Shown here piece after piece: positions 10,377 to 23,208 of a stretch of DNA of 64,000 nt (position 1 is the first letter of the stretch; the number at the start of each line of letters is the position of its first letter). Location: positions 131,440,671 through 131,504,670 of the forward strand of contig OY992540.1 of assembly GCA_963921195.1 (NCBI GenBank), written 5' to 3'. Origin of the DNA: Pegoplata infirma (lineage: Eukaryota; Arthropoda; Insecta; Diptera; Anthomyiidae). Both the position numbers and the translations under genes were made by a program. Below the pieces are notes generated by a model. The model worked only from the letters and a program-made list of their open reading frames with translations. It did not search any database and had not been told where the DNA came from.

Positions 10377-12010
10377 CAGGCAGAAACTGCCAACCGTTCC
10401 AAAGAAAAAGTCTCGGCAAAGCACTTTATTTTTTGTGTAGAAGGTAGTATAAATTCGAAAAAGTGCTTTCCAAGCGCTTTGCCAATGTTTTTCTATTTAA
10501 ATTCGTTCAAAGTATACATTTTTTATTAAAATTTATTAATTTTCATGACAATTGGAATATTTTTTATTTCCCTGCAGGATAAGTGGCCGGTCCTTGATAG
10601 TTCTCATGATATGTCACTTATACACAATGACCTACATAGAGTCTCTGGACCTACATATTACAAACTTGACACCTTTTATATAAAAACACCTGTTTCTTTC
10701 ATGAGGAAGAGCTTTAAACTCCAGATACATCACCCTTAAACTCTGGATACATACCAGTTTCGGTTCAATACACCCTTTTTTTCGGTACTTTTCCAAATTT
10801 TTTCCTAAAAGCATTTTTAATAAATTTTTTATTCCAAAACGCAAAGAAAACTGCAAACAAATTTGTTTTGGGACTTAGAAAATTGTTCAAATTTTTTTTA
10901 TCCTAATAAATGAGTCAATAATTTTTTTATCCTAATTTAATAAATTTCTTAATTCAAATAAACACCAAAAAAGTTGTGTCTTATGGACTTATGTATACAA
11001 TTTAGATCCGTCCCATTTTTTTGTTCTAAAAGTGCTATAATAGTACCATATTTTTTGTTTTAAAAGCGCTTTCAAAGCGCTTTAAAATAGTAACGGCATA
11101 CCGTTTACCGTGGTTATCATTTTGGACGCTGGGAGTGTACTAAACTGTGATGCTTTCCCAGCACACAAGCGACCATACACTCAAAAAATTATGTTAGTAA
11201 AATCAACTGAAAATGTCAGTTAAAATAACTGCTTTGTAAGTTGTTTTGGGGTCAACTACTTTTTCAGTAAAATCAACTAACAATGTTAGTTATTTTAACT
11301 GACATAAAACAACTGACCTATGTAGTAAAAATTACTAACATTTGTAGTCAAAACAACTAATTTGTAGTAAAAATAACAATATATAATTTTTTTTTTTCAA
11401 AAAATTTTCAGAAAAAAAAATTGAAGACCAAATTTTTTCCAAGTTTTTTTTTTTAAAAAGTTTTGAAAAATAAAAAAACGAATTTTTTTTTTTTTTTTTG
11501 AAAAATCTTTGAAAATTTTTCAGAGATCAAAAAATAAAATTAACTACTTTAAATAACTGTTACTACACTCAACCAAAAATCATTGTATTCCCAAAGAAAA
11601 TCGCTGTAAATTCAACAGAAATCATTGTTGATTTTGACCCTACAAATATTTATGTTGATTTCAATAAAAATTATTGTCAGTTTTTGTAAAAGTTGATCAA
11701 CTCGTTTTTTTGTAAATCAACTCGTATTTTTTGTTAACTTAACTCATATTTTTGTTGATATAAGAAATTTTATTAATAAAAAAAACTTGTTGTTATTTGT
11801 TAATATTCTTTTATTAAGTAAAAATCACAATATTTTTTAGAATTATCACCGGCTTTTTAAGCTGCACGAGATTTTCACACACACTTCGTTTATTTATGTT
11901 ATGCACTCGTAAGCCATTCTCCAGTTTTCTAATGACACCAGAATTTGGACACGACCGATTCACCACTAAATAGGACTTCAAAAAACTATTCGATCTGTAT
12001 AAAATGTTCA
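10377..12010. other. Repeat-derived A+T-rich DNA
   Basis: CCCAGGCAGAAACTGCC at about 10377 and GGACGCTGGG at about 11128 suggest another CCCAG-ended MITE. 11170-11560 is rich in AACTAA/GTTAGT words with short inverted repeats, and 11570-11760 has AATCAACTCG-like repeats. No gene seen. Confidence 0.35.
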
Positions 12011-12012
12011 TA

Positions 12013-13320
12013 CACGCAAAAAAAATATGTGTCGGAGTGAGCAAAAATCTGGCATAATTTTACCAAGAATATGCTAAAACTACAACCGACGAAGTAGTTT
12101 TCGTAATTTAGCCAAAACACTTATGTAAAAAATTTTGAAGAAAATGCTAATGCTATTTAAGCAAAAACTTGGTAAAATATACCAAAAGAAATATGGTGAA
12201 ATATACCAAAATTATTAGAAAATGTGACTAAAAATAATGCTAAAAATTTCCACATTTATGCTAAAATAAATTTTCTATAAAATTTTTGTAAAAATTTTTA
12301 TATTTGTTGAATTTAAAATTTTCACAGAATAAATCCATATTAATATAATAAATGTTGTGTAGGATTTTATTTACCACCGACCAACTGACCCTTTATGTAC
12401 AATTTTCTCCAGTGACTGTTGCCTACGCTTTTTCTTGAAGTGAAGGATCCGCTATAGCTTCACGAATTTATTTAGAAGCATCCTATAAAAATAGAAAATT
12501 ATTACAAAACATAAATTTTTAATTTAAAAAACTAGTAAACCCCATTGGTCTTTTGGTTAGGAGGAACACTTACTTTGTGATTCCATTTGAAACTCATCAA
12601 AACAGGTCTGGACTCCATTGGCTTTGCTATATAAATGAGTTTTTAGGTTTTAATTTTATAACTAAAGGGAGGACTGGTGTCCACGCTCTTTATTGTAGTG
12701 AAGGATTCGCCATGGCTCCAAAAATTTATTTAGCAGTACCCAGTAAAAATAGAAAATTATTACCAAACACTAATTTTTAACTAAAAATCTATTAAACCTT
12801 TATTGGTGTCTTCGGAATAGGGGTATACTCACTTTATCATTCCATTTGTAATTCATTGAAACAAACGTCTGGGACTCCATTGGTTTTGCTAAATGAATGG
12901 TGTTTTAAGTTATGACAGCAAAATTAACTTTAACATTTTTTAATCTTACATTTATTTATCTTTTAAAAAACTAATTACTTATTTAGTTTTATTTATTAAT
13001 TTATTTTAATTTTATTTATCAATTTCCTTTTTACGTTTTTATAACACAAAAAATAAACGAAGCACGCACACAAAAATACAAAATGAATATGGCGTTCTGT
13101 GTTTGTTTTTTTTTTTGTTGTTTTCTTTCGATAAATTTTTGTGCAAGTAATTTGCGTTATTGTGCAAGCTACTTGGTTATTTTACATAAAAAACTAATTA
13201 TGTTACTTTAACATCGACAAGCATAATTTTAGCAAAAATTTGGTAAAAAAAATTTTTTGGTATGAAAAAAGTTTTACCAAGTAGGATTGCTCAATCTGAC
13301 ACAGATTTTTTTTTTGCGTG
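12013..13320. mobile_element. TA-flanked element with CACGCAAAAAA ends
   Basis: Starts CACGCAAAAAAAATATGTG and ends ..CACAGATTTTTTTTTTGCGTG, between TA dinucleotides. Inside, a block of about 250 bp with GGACTCCATTGG.TTTGCTA is tandemly duplicated (about 12545-12905). The small plus frame at 12553-12780 is part of this repeat. Confidence 0.45.
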
Positions 13321-13324
13321 TATA

Positions 13325-13507
13325 GTTTCTTTCGAAGAAATGGGAAAAATCCTCAAAAAACTAAAAAATCCCGTTTTTTCCCTTCCCTTTGACCCGCTAA
13401 ATGTGAGATTGGGCAGCTAAAAAAACAGGTAACTCTTATTTTGCTCCCCTCTTTCCTATAAGCAAGTTTCAGGACAATCGGTGGGTGCCCTGTGAAAGAC
13501 CTTCCTT
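13325..13507. mobile_element. Truncated TIR element, family B
   Basis: Matches the right half of 32950-33523, ending GTGCCCTGTGAAAGACCTTCCTTG before TAA. Confidence 0.65.
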
Positions 13508-13510
13508 GTA

Positions 13511-13912
13511 AGTACTATGTTGTAATTTAAAGTAATATATCCTCGATTTTTTAATTTGTGTGTATATTATAAGTTTCACGCAAATTGGTGTGTAACGGTG
13601 GGAAGACTTCCCTTGTAATTGTCATTCACTTATTTTAATAACACGACTACTACAACTGTCTAAACAACCGACTACTTTTTAATGACAGCTAAAGTATAGT
13701 ATACAACACTAAATGAATCTGTGTCATTGTCTAGTTTAGCAGAAAAGAAAAAAAATTTCATCTGGTGAAAAATAAAACATATTTTTTGTTAAAAATAAAT
13801 AATTTATAATAAATTTAATAAAAAAACAATTAACACATAAATTACAACTAATAGCCCACCTGAATTTAGAAAATTTTTTAAAAAATAAAACGGAAATACA
13901 AAGAACAACGCA
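13511..13912. promoter_or_regulatory. Ykt6 upstream region
   Basis: Mostly unique A+T-rich DNA before the Ykt6 ATG; it must hold the promoter and 5' UTR. A short family-A-like end (GACTTCCCTTGTAA) lies near 13603. No clear core promoter motif can be assigned. Confidence 0.35.
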
Positions 13913-14037
13913 ATGGTAAAATTATTTGCTTTAAGTGTTTTCTACAAAGGGTCAGCAGAGGCTCGACCCTTAAAATCCACATATGATTTGCAATCATTTT
14001 CCTTCTTTCAAAGAGGAACAGTACAAGAATTTATGAC
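13913..14037 (+). CDS. Ykt6: Ykt6 coding exon 1
   Basis: ATG at 13913; 125 nt ending in phase 2 (..ATG AC) before donor GTAAGT at 14038. It encodes the first longin-domain strands up to the conserved RGTVQEFMT stretch. Confidence 0.94.
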
Positions 14038-14582
14038 GTAAGTATAATGAGATGATTACGATCTGTATTGTTTAAATAAGATGACTTATGTGTGTGTGTT
14101 CTTCTAGATTTGCTTCGAAAACTATAGTGGAAAGAACCCAACCAGCTATGCGACAGTCTGTAAAGCAAGAAGCCTATATGTGCCATGTCTATGTTAGAAC
14201 CGATAATTTAGCTGGTGTTTTAATAGCCGATCATGAGTATCCACAAAGAGTGGCGCACACATTGATTACGAAAATCCTAGATGAATTTTCTGCAAAAATA
14301 CCTGCGGAACTGTGGGAAAATGCTAATGAAACTACTATTGATTTTCCAGTATTACCAACATTTTTAGCTAAATATCAAGATCCCAAAGAAGCAGATGCTT
14401 TGACAAAAATGCAAAATGATCTAGATGAAACTAAAATTATATTAAAGAATACAATTGAGGCGGTACTGGAGAGGGGAGAAAAGCTAGATGATATGGTCAT
14501 AAAATCAGAGAATTTATCAATACAAAGTAAAGCATTTTACAAGACAGCAAAAAAGACAAATTCTTGTTGTAGTTTTAGTTAA
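13913..14582 (+). CDS. Ykt6: Ykt6, R-SNARE (two exons, complete)
   Basis: Joined exons 13913-14037 and 14108-14582 give 199 codons plus TAA. The protein starts MVKLFALSVFYKG. An N-terminal longin domain (about 1-130) is followed by an R-SNARE coiled coil (about 138-198), in which Arg164 of the VLERGEKLDD stretch is the expected zero-layer arginine. It ends in CCSFS: Cys195 is the likely palmitoylation site and Cys196 the likely farnesylation site of a CAAX-type tail, so the protein can anchor without a membrane helix. Ykt6 family members act in ER-Golgi, endosomal and autophagosome-lysosome fusion. Length and motifs match the family. The start codon has a good purine context (caATGg) and begins the conserved longin strand. 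The only intron is 70 nt. No damage is seen. Confidence 0.96.
14108..14582 (+). CDS. Ykt6: Ykt6 coding exon 2
   Basis: The acceptor TTCTTCTAG ends at 14107. The first base completes the split Thr codon and continues FASKTIVERTQPA through the SNARE motif to TAA at 14580-14582. The open frame extends upstream of the acceptor to 14088, but that part is intron read-through. Confidence 0.95.
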
Positions 14583-14750
14583 GCTCATAATGAATATGAG
14601 AGATAAAACAATAAGACGATGATAATGTCAATGGCAATGAAGTGAAAGTTAAATGCTTTTTATTTTTAATTATAAGATTTCAAAATGCTTAGAAGAATAG
14701 TGAAAAAGATGAAGGAATTTATACTACATACATATATTTATAAAAAAAAT

Positions 14751-14756
14751 ATTAAA
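14751..14756 (+). terminator. Candidate Ykt6 polyadenylation signal ATTAAA
   Basis: ATTAAA lies about 170 nt after the Ykt6 stop in A+T-rich sequence. It is one of several possible signals and no cleavage site can be fixed. Confidence 0.3.
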
Positions 14757-14759
14757 TGG

Positions 14760-15817
14760 ACGCTATTCTGGGATACGTAAGAAACTAATTTTTATTTTTT
14801 CATTGTATTTTTTTTTTGTAAAACTTTAAATTTAAAAATTTTTATGTTTAAACATTTTTTGATTTAAAAATTCTTCGATTCTGAAAAAAATTTGGGGATC
14901 CACTGAGTGTTGGCTTAAAAAAAAAATACTTCTTGCATTAGAAAAATTTATAGTTTCTGATCACATTTTCCTATAGAAAATTTCAGATTAAAATTTTTCT
15001 ATAGGGCACTTTTTCTCAAGGGCACTTTTTCTTAAGGGCACTTTTTCTTATGGGCACTTTTTCCCACAGAAATCTTTTAATTCTGAACATTTTTCCCATA
15101 AGAAATCCAGGGGGTTACTGCGTAACAAAATTCGAAAGAAATTGTTCGAATTCGGAAACGTGTTTGAACAATATTGTCTATGTAAAATTATATTTTTTTT
15201 TAATTTTTATATGTAAATGAAAAAGCTGACAGGCTCTAAATAATTTCGTTACTAAAAAAATGTTTTTTTTTTTAATTATTTGCGAGAATTAAATTCTATT
15301 CGAAAGCGAATTCGTATGCGGTAATCCTCCAGATTTTCTGAGCAGTTTTTTCTATAACAAAATTCTTAAAGATTTTTCTACAACAGACAAATTTTCAGAT
15401 TATGGAAACTTTTGTTTAAAAAAAAAATATAAATTCATATTAATTCATTTTTCTATAGTTTTTTCAGACTCTTAACACTTTCTCCTAAAAAAATCCTCGG
15501 ATGCTATCTAAGCACTTTTCCTTTAGAAAAATACTTCTATTCAAACCATTTTTTTTTTTTGTAAAAAGAAAATATTAAAAAATTTTCAGTTTGATCACTT
15601 ATTGGAAAGAAAAATGTAGGGATTTTGTGAACATTTTATATTAAAAAAATGTTTATATATTTTGAGGCCTTTATTCCGAAGAGTTTAAAATGTTTCCTAT
15701 AGAAAAAACTGAGCATTTTTTTAAGAAAAATCTTTATATTCTGATCATTTTTTATCATATAAAATTTCTTAGATTCACGATAAAAGTAAAAAATTATTGA
15801 TCCATTTCCCCCATTGG
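14760..15817. repeat. Decayed minisatellite and A+T-rich DNA
   Basis: Scattered palindromic words like TTTTTCTATAG and a short GGGCACTTTTTCTTA tandem (about 15003-15060). No gene. Confidence 0.4.
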
Positions 15818-15825
15818 ATCCAGAC

Positions 15826-16715
15826 TAGAGTTGTCAATTATTCGCCTTTCAACTTTGGTCGAATAATTAAAATAATTGTTTTTGTTCGTTCGATTAAACG
15901 ATTAAACCTCAAAAATTGTTCGATTAATCGATCGGAATAACGAATAAAAACGTGATTTAAAAAAATATTTTTATCAACAAATAAATAAACAATTCATACA
16001 AAAAACTTAAAAATAGTAAATATTATAAAAAAAATACATAAAAACTTACAAATTGAAAAGAATATAAAAAAAACTTTTTTGAATAGCTGAGATCACATTT
16101 TGGAGTCGGCGGTAGACGTTCTTTTCCCTCTTCATAAATGCTTAAAAATTTGTTTATTACGATATTAACGTCTATTTTTTGTATGATTTTCTATAACCAC
16201 GCCCTTAAAAGGGGGCGGGCCAAAAAAATAGTATTTCCTAATAATCTTGGTCTAAATGAACTTCATATGGAATAAAAATATTTCATTTGTTGAACAAAAA
16301 TACAAAAAAAATCATGTAAAAAATAGTGTTTTTCTGGTGTTGTTTTAATTCTTTAATGGGTAACATTTTTCCGAACTTAACCAGCTTATGACCATAAGAC
16401 ATTATCGCTCTAAACTTTAGGAGTATAGCTCTGTTATTTTAAACTGTATCGTGTCCTCCACAGACGGACATCGCAAAATGTCTTAGAATCGATCACTGAT
16501 CAATAATATATATACTTTATGGGGTCCTAGACCAATATTTCGATGCGTTACGCACGGAATGACAAAGTGAGGCATAAAAAAAATTGTTCGATTAATTGTC
16601 ATAAATTAATCGATTTATTCGTTATTCGAAAATCGTCATTTTTAAATTAATCGAACAAGAGTTTGGTTTTGTTTGATCGATTAATCGAATTATTCTTAAT
16701 CGGTTGACAACTCTA
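15826..16715. mobile_element. hAT-type element, TIR TAGAGTTGTCAA
   Basis: Ends TAGAGTTGTCAATTATTCG and GGTTGACAACTCTA, with a perfect 8-bp duplication ATCCAGAC (15818-15825, 16716-16723). Arms are rich in TTAATCGATT. About 16190-16580 is a Helentron-like insert (CACGCCC..GGGGGCGGGCC to ACGGAATGACAAAGTGAG). Confidence 0.88.
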
Positions 16716-16723
16716 ATCCAGAC

Positions 16724-17504
16724 CCTATTGGGTACAAACCCCTATGTCCCTAATGGTTTGCCATAGATTCAAAATGTTGGTCAGTTTAGCGTTATCTTGC
16801 TTAGTTTACCAGGTACTGCAATTTAGGTACACCTATTGGGCCATTTCTAGATTTTAGAAATGCCCTCAATGTTACTCTATCCGGCTTAGTTTTCAAAATA
16901 TCGCCATTTTTTTACAAACAAATATCTTTTTCATCAATACAATTGGTCTATTCGTTCTTATTTACATGACATGTTCAATTGTAAATAGTTTTTTAGGCAT
17001 TTGTGCAGTTTCATTGGCATTTGTACAAAAAATTCCAGTTTGAATATAAAATATGTTATTCAAAAGTTATGAACATGTTATTTAAAATATAAATATGTTA
17101 TTCAAAAGTAATGAACGATAATGTAAGGACATCTTGAACATTTTGATACTTTCCACAAAATCGAAATACTTAATTTCAGCTGCTGGTCGCCGATGGAATT
17201 TGATACAGAACGATATATAAACACAATTTTTACACAAATATTTTTTTTTTTAATTTTTTGGCGCAACTTTTTTTTTACCAAAATTTAGATTTTTTTTTTT
17301 CAAAACTATTTTCTTTTTCTAATTATTTTTTAAAACTTTTTTTTGTTTTTGTCTCAAAATTTTTTCCCGCCAAAAATTTATTTTTAATAAAATGTCAAAT
17401 TCTTTGCAATAGTGTTTTTAACATTGGGGAGGGTATTAAAATATTCGTCAGGGCCGATTTGAATTTGTTCCTATTGAAAATTTCTATGATTCTGGATTTT
17501 TTCC
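16724..17504. other. A+T-rich DNA with Helentron-like fragments
   Basis: Around 17420-17480 the sequence GAGGGTATTAAAATATTCG and GGGCCGA resembles the common Helentron terminus; the rest is unassigned. Confidence 0.35.
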
Positions 17505-17507
17505 TTA

Positions 17508-18095
17508 CAAGGGAAGTATCTCAACCCTTATGAACCGATTTGCCTGAAACTTAAAATATATATAAAAGATACGATTTTAAGGTTGGTGTATCTCGGCTTA
17601 TCGGCCATATTAGTGTTTTAAAATTTCGCTGTCCCCTTATGAATTATTGTGGACCTCCGGGAAAATTTCGATAACTCCCGAACTAATAAGAATATCCTCT
17701 AGAGAAAAAATACGTGTCGACTTAAATTTAATAAAGATTATTTCGTATTCATATGGACATCGTAGGTTTATGTCTTCATATAAATACCCGCCAAAATTTA
17801 CACATTTTCATGAAAAAAGTATTTAACGAAGCCAAACTTTTACAAGGTTATTCCACCGTTGGATAGTCATTAAAAAAACCTTTCTTCTCATATGTAAACA
17901 TCATATAGTTTCTTAGAAAGAAATGGCTGGAAAATCCAAAAAACGATTTTTTCGCCATTTTTTGACCCATGTTTTGAACCCCTATATCCCCGATATGGCC
18001 GATAAGCCGAGACACCTCAACCTTAGAATTGTCTCTTTTATACATATTTTACGTTTCATGCAAATCGGTTCATAAGGGTTGAGATACTTCCCTTG
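17508..18095. mobile_element. 588-bp TIR element, family A, copy 1
   Basis: Long inverted ends starting CAAGGGAAGTATCTCAACCC and ending in its complement, with a 3-bp duplication TTA. A TWA 3-bp duplication suggests the PIF/Harbinger superfamily. No transposase. Confidence 0.88.
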
Positions 18096-18099
18096 TTAG

Positions 18100-18770
18100 T
18101 TATTTTACCTATAGAAATTCCTTAGATTTTAAGATTTTTTTTATCAAAAACTGTTATAGATTTGTTTGCTATAGAAATATGCAAAGATTTTAAAAGATTT
18201 CCATTTAAGTACGTATTTTTTCAGAACATTTCTTAGGTTCTAAAACAAATCTAATGATTGTTTCTAAAGACTGTTTTCAACGAAGAATTTTAAAATTGAA
18301 ATAAAACGAATAGTAAAATACAAAAAAAAATATTTCTAAAAATTAATATTCTTATAAACCCAGATTAGTATTTATTTATTAGTTTAATTTTTGTTTGTTT
18401 ATATTAATTATTTGTATTTTACAGAAACTAACGATAAAACTAAAAACTATATTTTATTTTCCAACCTCCAAATATTAGGGGTTTTTACGGTCTCAGGCTT
18501 TTTTAAGAGTGGTAGCTGGCAAAATTACAATTTTAAAAAAACGTCAAATATTTGTCACAAATATAAAAATAAATCGCATTAGAATTTTAAAATAAATACC
18601 TACAAATAATATGTATATTTATAGTTGTGTTAATAAATTTGTTGCCGTGTTTAAAATTTTGAAATACTTTTTTCTTTTTTATTTTTTTGCGCTTGTCTAA
18701 AAAAGTCTGAGATCGCGAAAACCTCAATTGTGTTTTAATTTGTTTTAGGGCTGGTCACTTTTCAAAATCT
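18100..18770. other. A+T-rich DNA, nothing firm
   Basis: Includes decayed minisatellite words (18110-18260). At 18747, AGGGCTGGTCACTT pairs with AAGTTACCAGCCCT at 19050, a likely small TIR element split by the insert at 18782. Confidence 0.35.
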
Positions 18771-18781
18771 AATCATTGATT

Positions 18782-19028
18782 TTTTAAATAAAAATTTAAC
18801 ATTTATAAACCTAGATTAAATTTCTTGGCGAACTACACGAACTAAACAATGCCGGCCCAGATGCCGTCCGGTGGCTGAAGAATATTGACATCAATATCTA
18901 ATTATTATCTATACTATTTTTCTATCAAAATATGCTAAACTTTGTTGTATAATCTGTTAAACTAGTAATGCTTATATCTCTAAAATTGTAATTGTTTGTA
19001 TCAGTGCCATACGATAAATAAATAATAA
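18782..19028 (+). mobile_element. 5'-truncated non-LTR retrotransposon 3' end
   Basis: A 247-bp insert flanked by an 11-bp duplication AATCATTGATT (18771-18781, 19029-19039), ending GATAAATAAATAATAAA, as LINE 3' ends do. The part GCCGGCCCAGATGCCGTCC stands out from local composition. Confidence 0.6.
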
Positions 19029-19060
19029 AATCATTGATTGTATTGTAATAAGTTACCAGC

Positions 19061-20380
19061 CCTTACTTAAGTTACATTTCCGATCATTCCAAACAATTTT
19101 TTATCAAATCCTTTTGCTAATGAATTTTTAAAAAAATATTTTCGACAAGTTTTATAAAAAAAAATAGATATCATACTGTTATATTATAACCCTTAAATAT
19201 CATTCCCCCTCAAGTATATTTATATTTAGTATTATACAATATACTCAAAATACTCATTACTATATCCTTTAAATGTGCAAACATAAATTAATATTGAAAA
19301 TTTAATTATACAATATACCTATTGCGCATTAAAACCTATTAACATTTAAACGACTGCCTATTTTATAGGAAGTTTTATAAACAAATAAAATGTTTAAATT
19401 AAAAAAAAAAATAGAAATTTAAACAATGAACACACAAATGAAAACAAATTTGCATGCTAAAATATGTACTATTTTAATCTATATGTGTCTTTATATTAAA
19501 ATATATACTTTTTATTATAAAGAAAAATCTTTATTTTTTTTTTGGATGTGCGTTTATTAATTATACATAAATGTTAAAGTGAAATAACCTCAATACTGTT
19601 TAAAACGAAATAATTATTAAAGAAAAATTCAAATTTCAAAATTAATAATAGTCTTTTATTTAAGGTTATTGGAAATTGTAATTCGAAAATGCATGGAAAT
19701 TAATCTTTTTTTGTGCCATACAAAACGGTTTTAACTTAAATACCATTCTTTAATTCTGCAATACAAAAAGCGCTGAACACCAATACCGATTTAAAATGCA
19801 GTACCGAAACCAAGGCAACAAAAAATTTGACCCAATACAAAAAAAAATTAAAAACCAGTACAAAATCCTTTAAAAATATCAAACAAATTGGAAAAAAAGA
19901 AATTAAATTGATTAATCGAAGCTAAAAATATCTATTGTGAAAAATATTGACTGAAATTAAAGACTGCGGCGAAGTATACAGTATCGCCGGCCCTCTTCAC
20001 ATGTGTGGAACCCTAAAATTTAAAAATGCACATACAGTGGCGACAAATGTCTAAGTACGACTACATACTTAGGAGACGGCAACGACGTTAACGACAACGT
20101 TTCCAATAAAATATATAATTATCAAAGAAGTAATTTTGTAAAAGGTGATATGTAGGTAATTTATTAAGTTTTAATTTAAGCTTAATGGCGTCCAGATTAG
20201 TAAATATTAAATTTGCTACGAGGGTCAAAATAGAAATTGAAATTATTAAAAGACCTTTTTAGAAAATTTTAAAAAATATTTGTAACTCGATTTTTTTTTC
20301 AAACTCAATCATGAAATTAAAAATGGTCCAATAGTTCATATTCAATAGTTATATAGTTTAAATGCATATATATCAACTCC
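19061..20380. other. A+T-rich intergenic DNA, no gene recognised
   Basis: Simple A+T sequence. A short AGTACAAAATCC / GCAGTACCGAAACC stretch near 19740-19870 has no clear origin. Confidence 0.4.
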
Positions 20381-20383
20381 CAG

Positions 20384-21091
20384 TTGGCAACGTCCTCGAG
20401 CCATCCTCAGTGACGGAGCGGTGACATGTCAGAGTTACTGCTGACATACACAAGACATCTCTATGTACTGGGTTGAGGACAGTTTCATACAAATTTTCAA
20501 AATGTCCTCACTCAAAGTCAGCAGTGGTCAGGGCTGACCTTCTGGGGACATGTCACCTAAGACTTCTTTGGGGAAATGTCTGACGTAGGTCATTCGAAAA
20601 TACAAAAAATTTTCGTATTTCCTTTAGTTTTTACTTTTATCCATTTTCCTTTATAAATTATCTTTCTCATATTTAGAAAAAACTTTTCGCCTTTTTTAGT
20701 CCCAACTGGATTTGAACCTGGAACCTCCAGTTTATTAGTCCCACACCTTACTACTTTTTCCAAACTTTATTTTGAAAATCGTTTGTCTATTTATTACTTT
20801 TATTCTACTTGTTAGATTTTGAATTTATTTTAAATAAATCGATAATATTGCCATCTTTTTCTTGGAAATTGAAGAGTTGCCCAGATTTTAAATTTTAATT
20901 TAATATACTGCTATTCTGAAGACATTTCCTTTTAGATGTCTTAGAGGAATTGTCCACACTATTAAAGCAAACGTTCAGTGCTGACAATGTAAGGACATGT
21001 CATCAAGGATTACCTATGATTTGTCAGAACCTGAAGATATTTCCTCAAGGAATCACTGTGGAAATTTCCTCAGTGACACATTTTCCAACTG
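20384..21091. mobile_element. Probable TIR element, CAGTTGG ends
   Basis: CCCAGTTGGCAACGTCC at the left and TTTTCCAACTGGG at the right are inverted, with shared inner CCTCAGTGAC. I see no matching target duplication. Inside, the minus strand near 20700-20750 carries GGTTCAAATCC, a tRNA-promoter B-box-like word. Confidence 0.4.
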
Positions 21092-21184
21092 GGCTATCTT
21101 TTGTAATGACCCAAGCAAAAATTAAAATTTTTTAGATACAGCAAAAAATCCAATTCTTTTGACCAATTTTTTGAAAAAAAAAGA

Positions 21185-21275
21185 ACTGTTATAAACGGAT
21201 TTGCCTGAAACTTAATATATATAAAAGAGACGGTTTTAAGATTGGAGACACCCCAACCTTAAAATTGTCTCTTTT
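21185..21275. mobile_element. Remnant of family A TIR element
   Basis: Joins two ends (AACGGATTTGCCTGAAACTT.. and ..CACCCCAACCTTAAAATTG) of the 588-bp family with the middle lost. Confidence 0.6.
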
Positions 21276-22369
21276 TCTAAAAAAGTCAATAAATAATTTA
21301 ATTTTTCAGTTAGACCCATTGGGTATCATGTTGGTTGGATTTTACATGTACTCCTCTCACTATTTAATGTAAGAGCAATTACATGTTAAATCGTATATGA
21401 AAAGAAAATACACTAAATCTACCGTTTTATAGAAAATTACAGATTTCTCTTATAATATTTTCTCTATGGTTAGACCCTCGTAGCACAACTCAATCTGAAA
21501 GTCATTAAGCTTTAAATTAAGCCTGATAAATTACTTACACAGCAGTTTTTTTAAAAAATACCTGTTTGATAATAATTAGGTCTATTATATGCCCTGTTTT
21601 CACGTGAAATATGAGAGCAAAAGAAAATAAGTGAGAGTATTCAAAATGAACAACGAATGTTTTGAGTGTCTTACTTTTTTAATCACATATTTCCATAAGG
21701 GGAAGTGAGGAACTCGATGTTAGCCACTCATTTTATCATAAAAATTAATATCGTCGAACTATATTCAATAAATGCCAACTCGAAAAAGCTTACTGTTCAG
21801 GAGAGCTAAAAAACTAGTTATTTCGCGTATTATTGCAAAAATAAACAATGTACCTTCCACAAGATGGTTTAAATATTCTAAACAATTTTTACCTATGCAA
21901 AAATTTTCATATTTTGCACTTGTTTGCATATTTTTCAGAGATGGCATTTATTACTATATCAAAAAACAAATATTTTTTTTAGAGTTGGCATATTTTGTCG
22001 GAAAATAAAAATACATTTTTTTTGGAAAAATTTAAAAAATTTTTTTTTTTTTGTTATCCTTAGTACGGTAATTGCAAAAACTGAACAATAAATTACAAAT
22101 CTTTGCATATTTTTAAAAGTTACTAGCTCCGAAAGACTTTTAATCTCAGGGTAGTCAACTGTGGCACTCTGTAACTCACGCTGTATTGCAATAGGGTCAC
22201 TCCAAACCAGCTATTTTGAAAGCTTATATCATTGACTTTATTTGCCCCATTCATAATGTTTCAATCTGATAAATAGTTTGAAAGTTACATAAATATAAGC
22301 AATTTTTTTTTTGCAAACACTATTTACCGATATTTTTAAAATGGCAATATCTCGAGAACCAGTCATTAG

Positions 22370-23208
22370 GTTAGGTTAGGTAGGTTAGGTTGTAAGTGGC
22401 TGCTGACGTTTTACGTCAACACACGTAGACTCTGAGGTCCATTGTGATACCACGGGATCGTAATAGGTTTCCCTACTAGTCCCTGTCGTTAAACCAGTTT
22501 GAGCTTCTTATGAAACTCCTTAGATGTTGTATTTTGACATCCGACAAATCAGAAAGATCGTACAGCTCCCTAGATCCCAGTGAAGCAAGTCGCTGACCAG
22601 AAAGTGCCGGGCAATGGCAAATAAAGTGTTCGATAGTTTCCAACTCCTCTTCATCCATGCAACTTCGGCAAAAGTCATTCGACGGCACATTTAACCGCTC
22701 TGCGTGCTTCCCTATAAGACAGTGTCCGGTAATTATAGAAACCACCGTCGAAATCTCTCCTCTTGGAAGCGATATCAGCTCACTTGTGCGCCCCTGATTA
22801 AGAGAAGGCCAAATCAGTCGTGTTGTCTCACACGTCCATCCATTTGCCCATCTTTGATTAGTCTCCGTCGCAGAACAAAGCCGTAGGTTTTGCTTGCAAG
22901 TTTCTAGAGGCATACCAACACATTCCAATTCTGTTGGAACCTGTAAGGTAGTTCCTAGTCTTGCAAGCTCATCGGCTTTGCAATTCCCTGGAATGTCTCT
23001 GTGCCCTGGGACCCATATGAGTCGTATGTTAAACTGCTTGGCCATCTCATTTAAAGACGTGCGGCAGTTAAGGGCAGATCTTGTTTTCAGAAACATTGAA
23101 TCCAGGGACTTGACCGCGGCTTGACTGTCAGTATAGATGTTGACTGCGGTTGTAGACAAGACATTGCAGCTCAACCAGTCAGCCACTTCCTTTATTGCCA
23201 GCATCTCT
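22370..23208 (-). mobile_element. 5'-truncated LINE insertion (RNase H end)
   Basis: An 839-bp insert flanked by the 12-bp duplication ACCAGTCATTAG (22358-22369, 23209-23220). The paralogue near 55190 has a single copy of this site. The 3' end (left on the plus strand) is a TAACC-type tandem rather than poly(A). Confidence 0.92.
22476..23204 (-). pseudogene. LINE ORF2 C-terminal fragment: RNase H and cysteine-histidine motif
   Basis: A 242-codon open frame, intact to its stop. It opens in the middle of an RNase H domain: the Glu of LAIKEV, Asp of IYTDSQAAV, WVPGHRDIPGN and the last Asp of KADELAR are the expected catalytic and binding residues, while the first catalytic Asp is lost with the 5' truncation. 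Near the C terminus CRSCMDEEELETIEHFICHCPAL is the cysteine-histidine motif seen after RNase H in I/LOA/R1-like non-LTR elements. No reverse transcriptase or endonuclease is present, so it is dead on arrival as an element. Absence of stops suggests a recent insertion. Confidence 0.88.

Noticed and set aside
21765..22008. Short frames MPTRKSLLFRRAKK and MPSLKNMQT, conserved at 55578-55794
   Set aside because: They occur in both copies of the TIR repeat on opposing strands; conservation reflects repeat copying, not coding selection.
22358..22400. Telomere or telomeric insertion from the GGTTAGGTTAGG word
   Set aside because: Only a few degenerate units, located exactly at the LINE 3' end between target duplications, so it is the element's tail.
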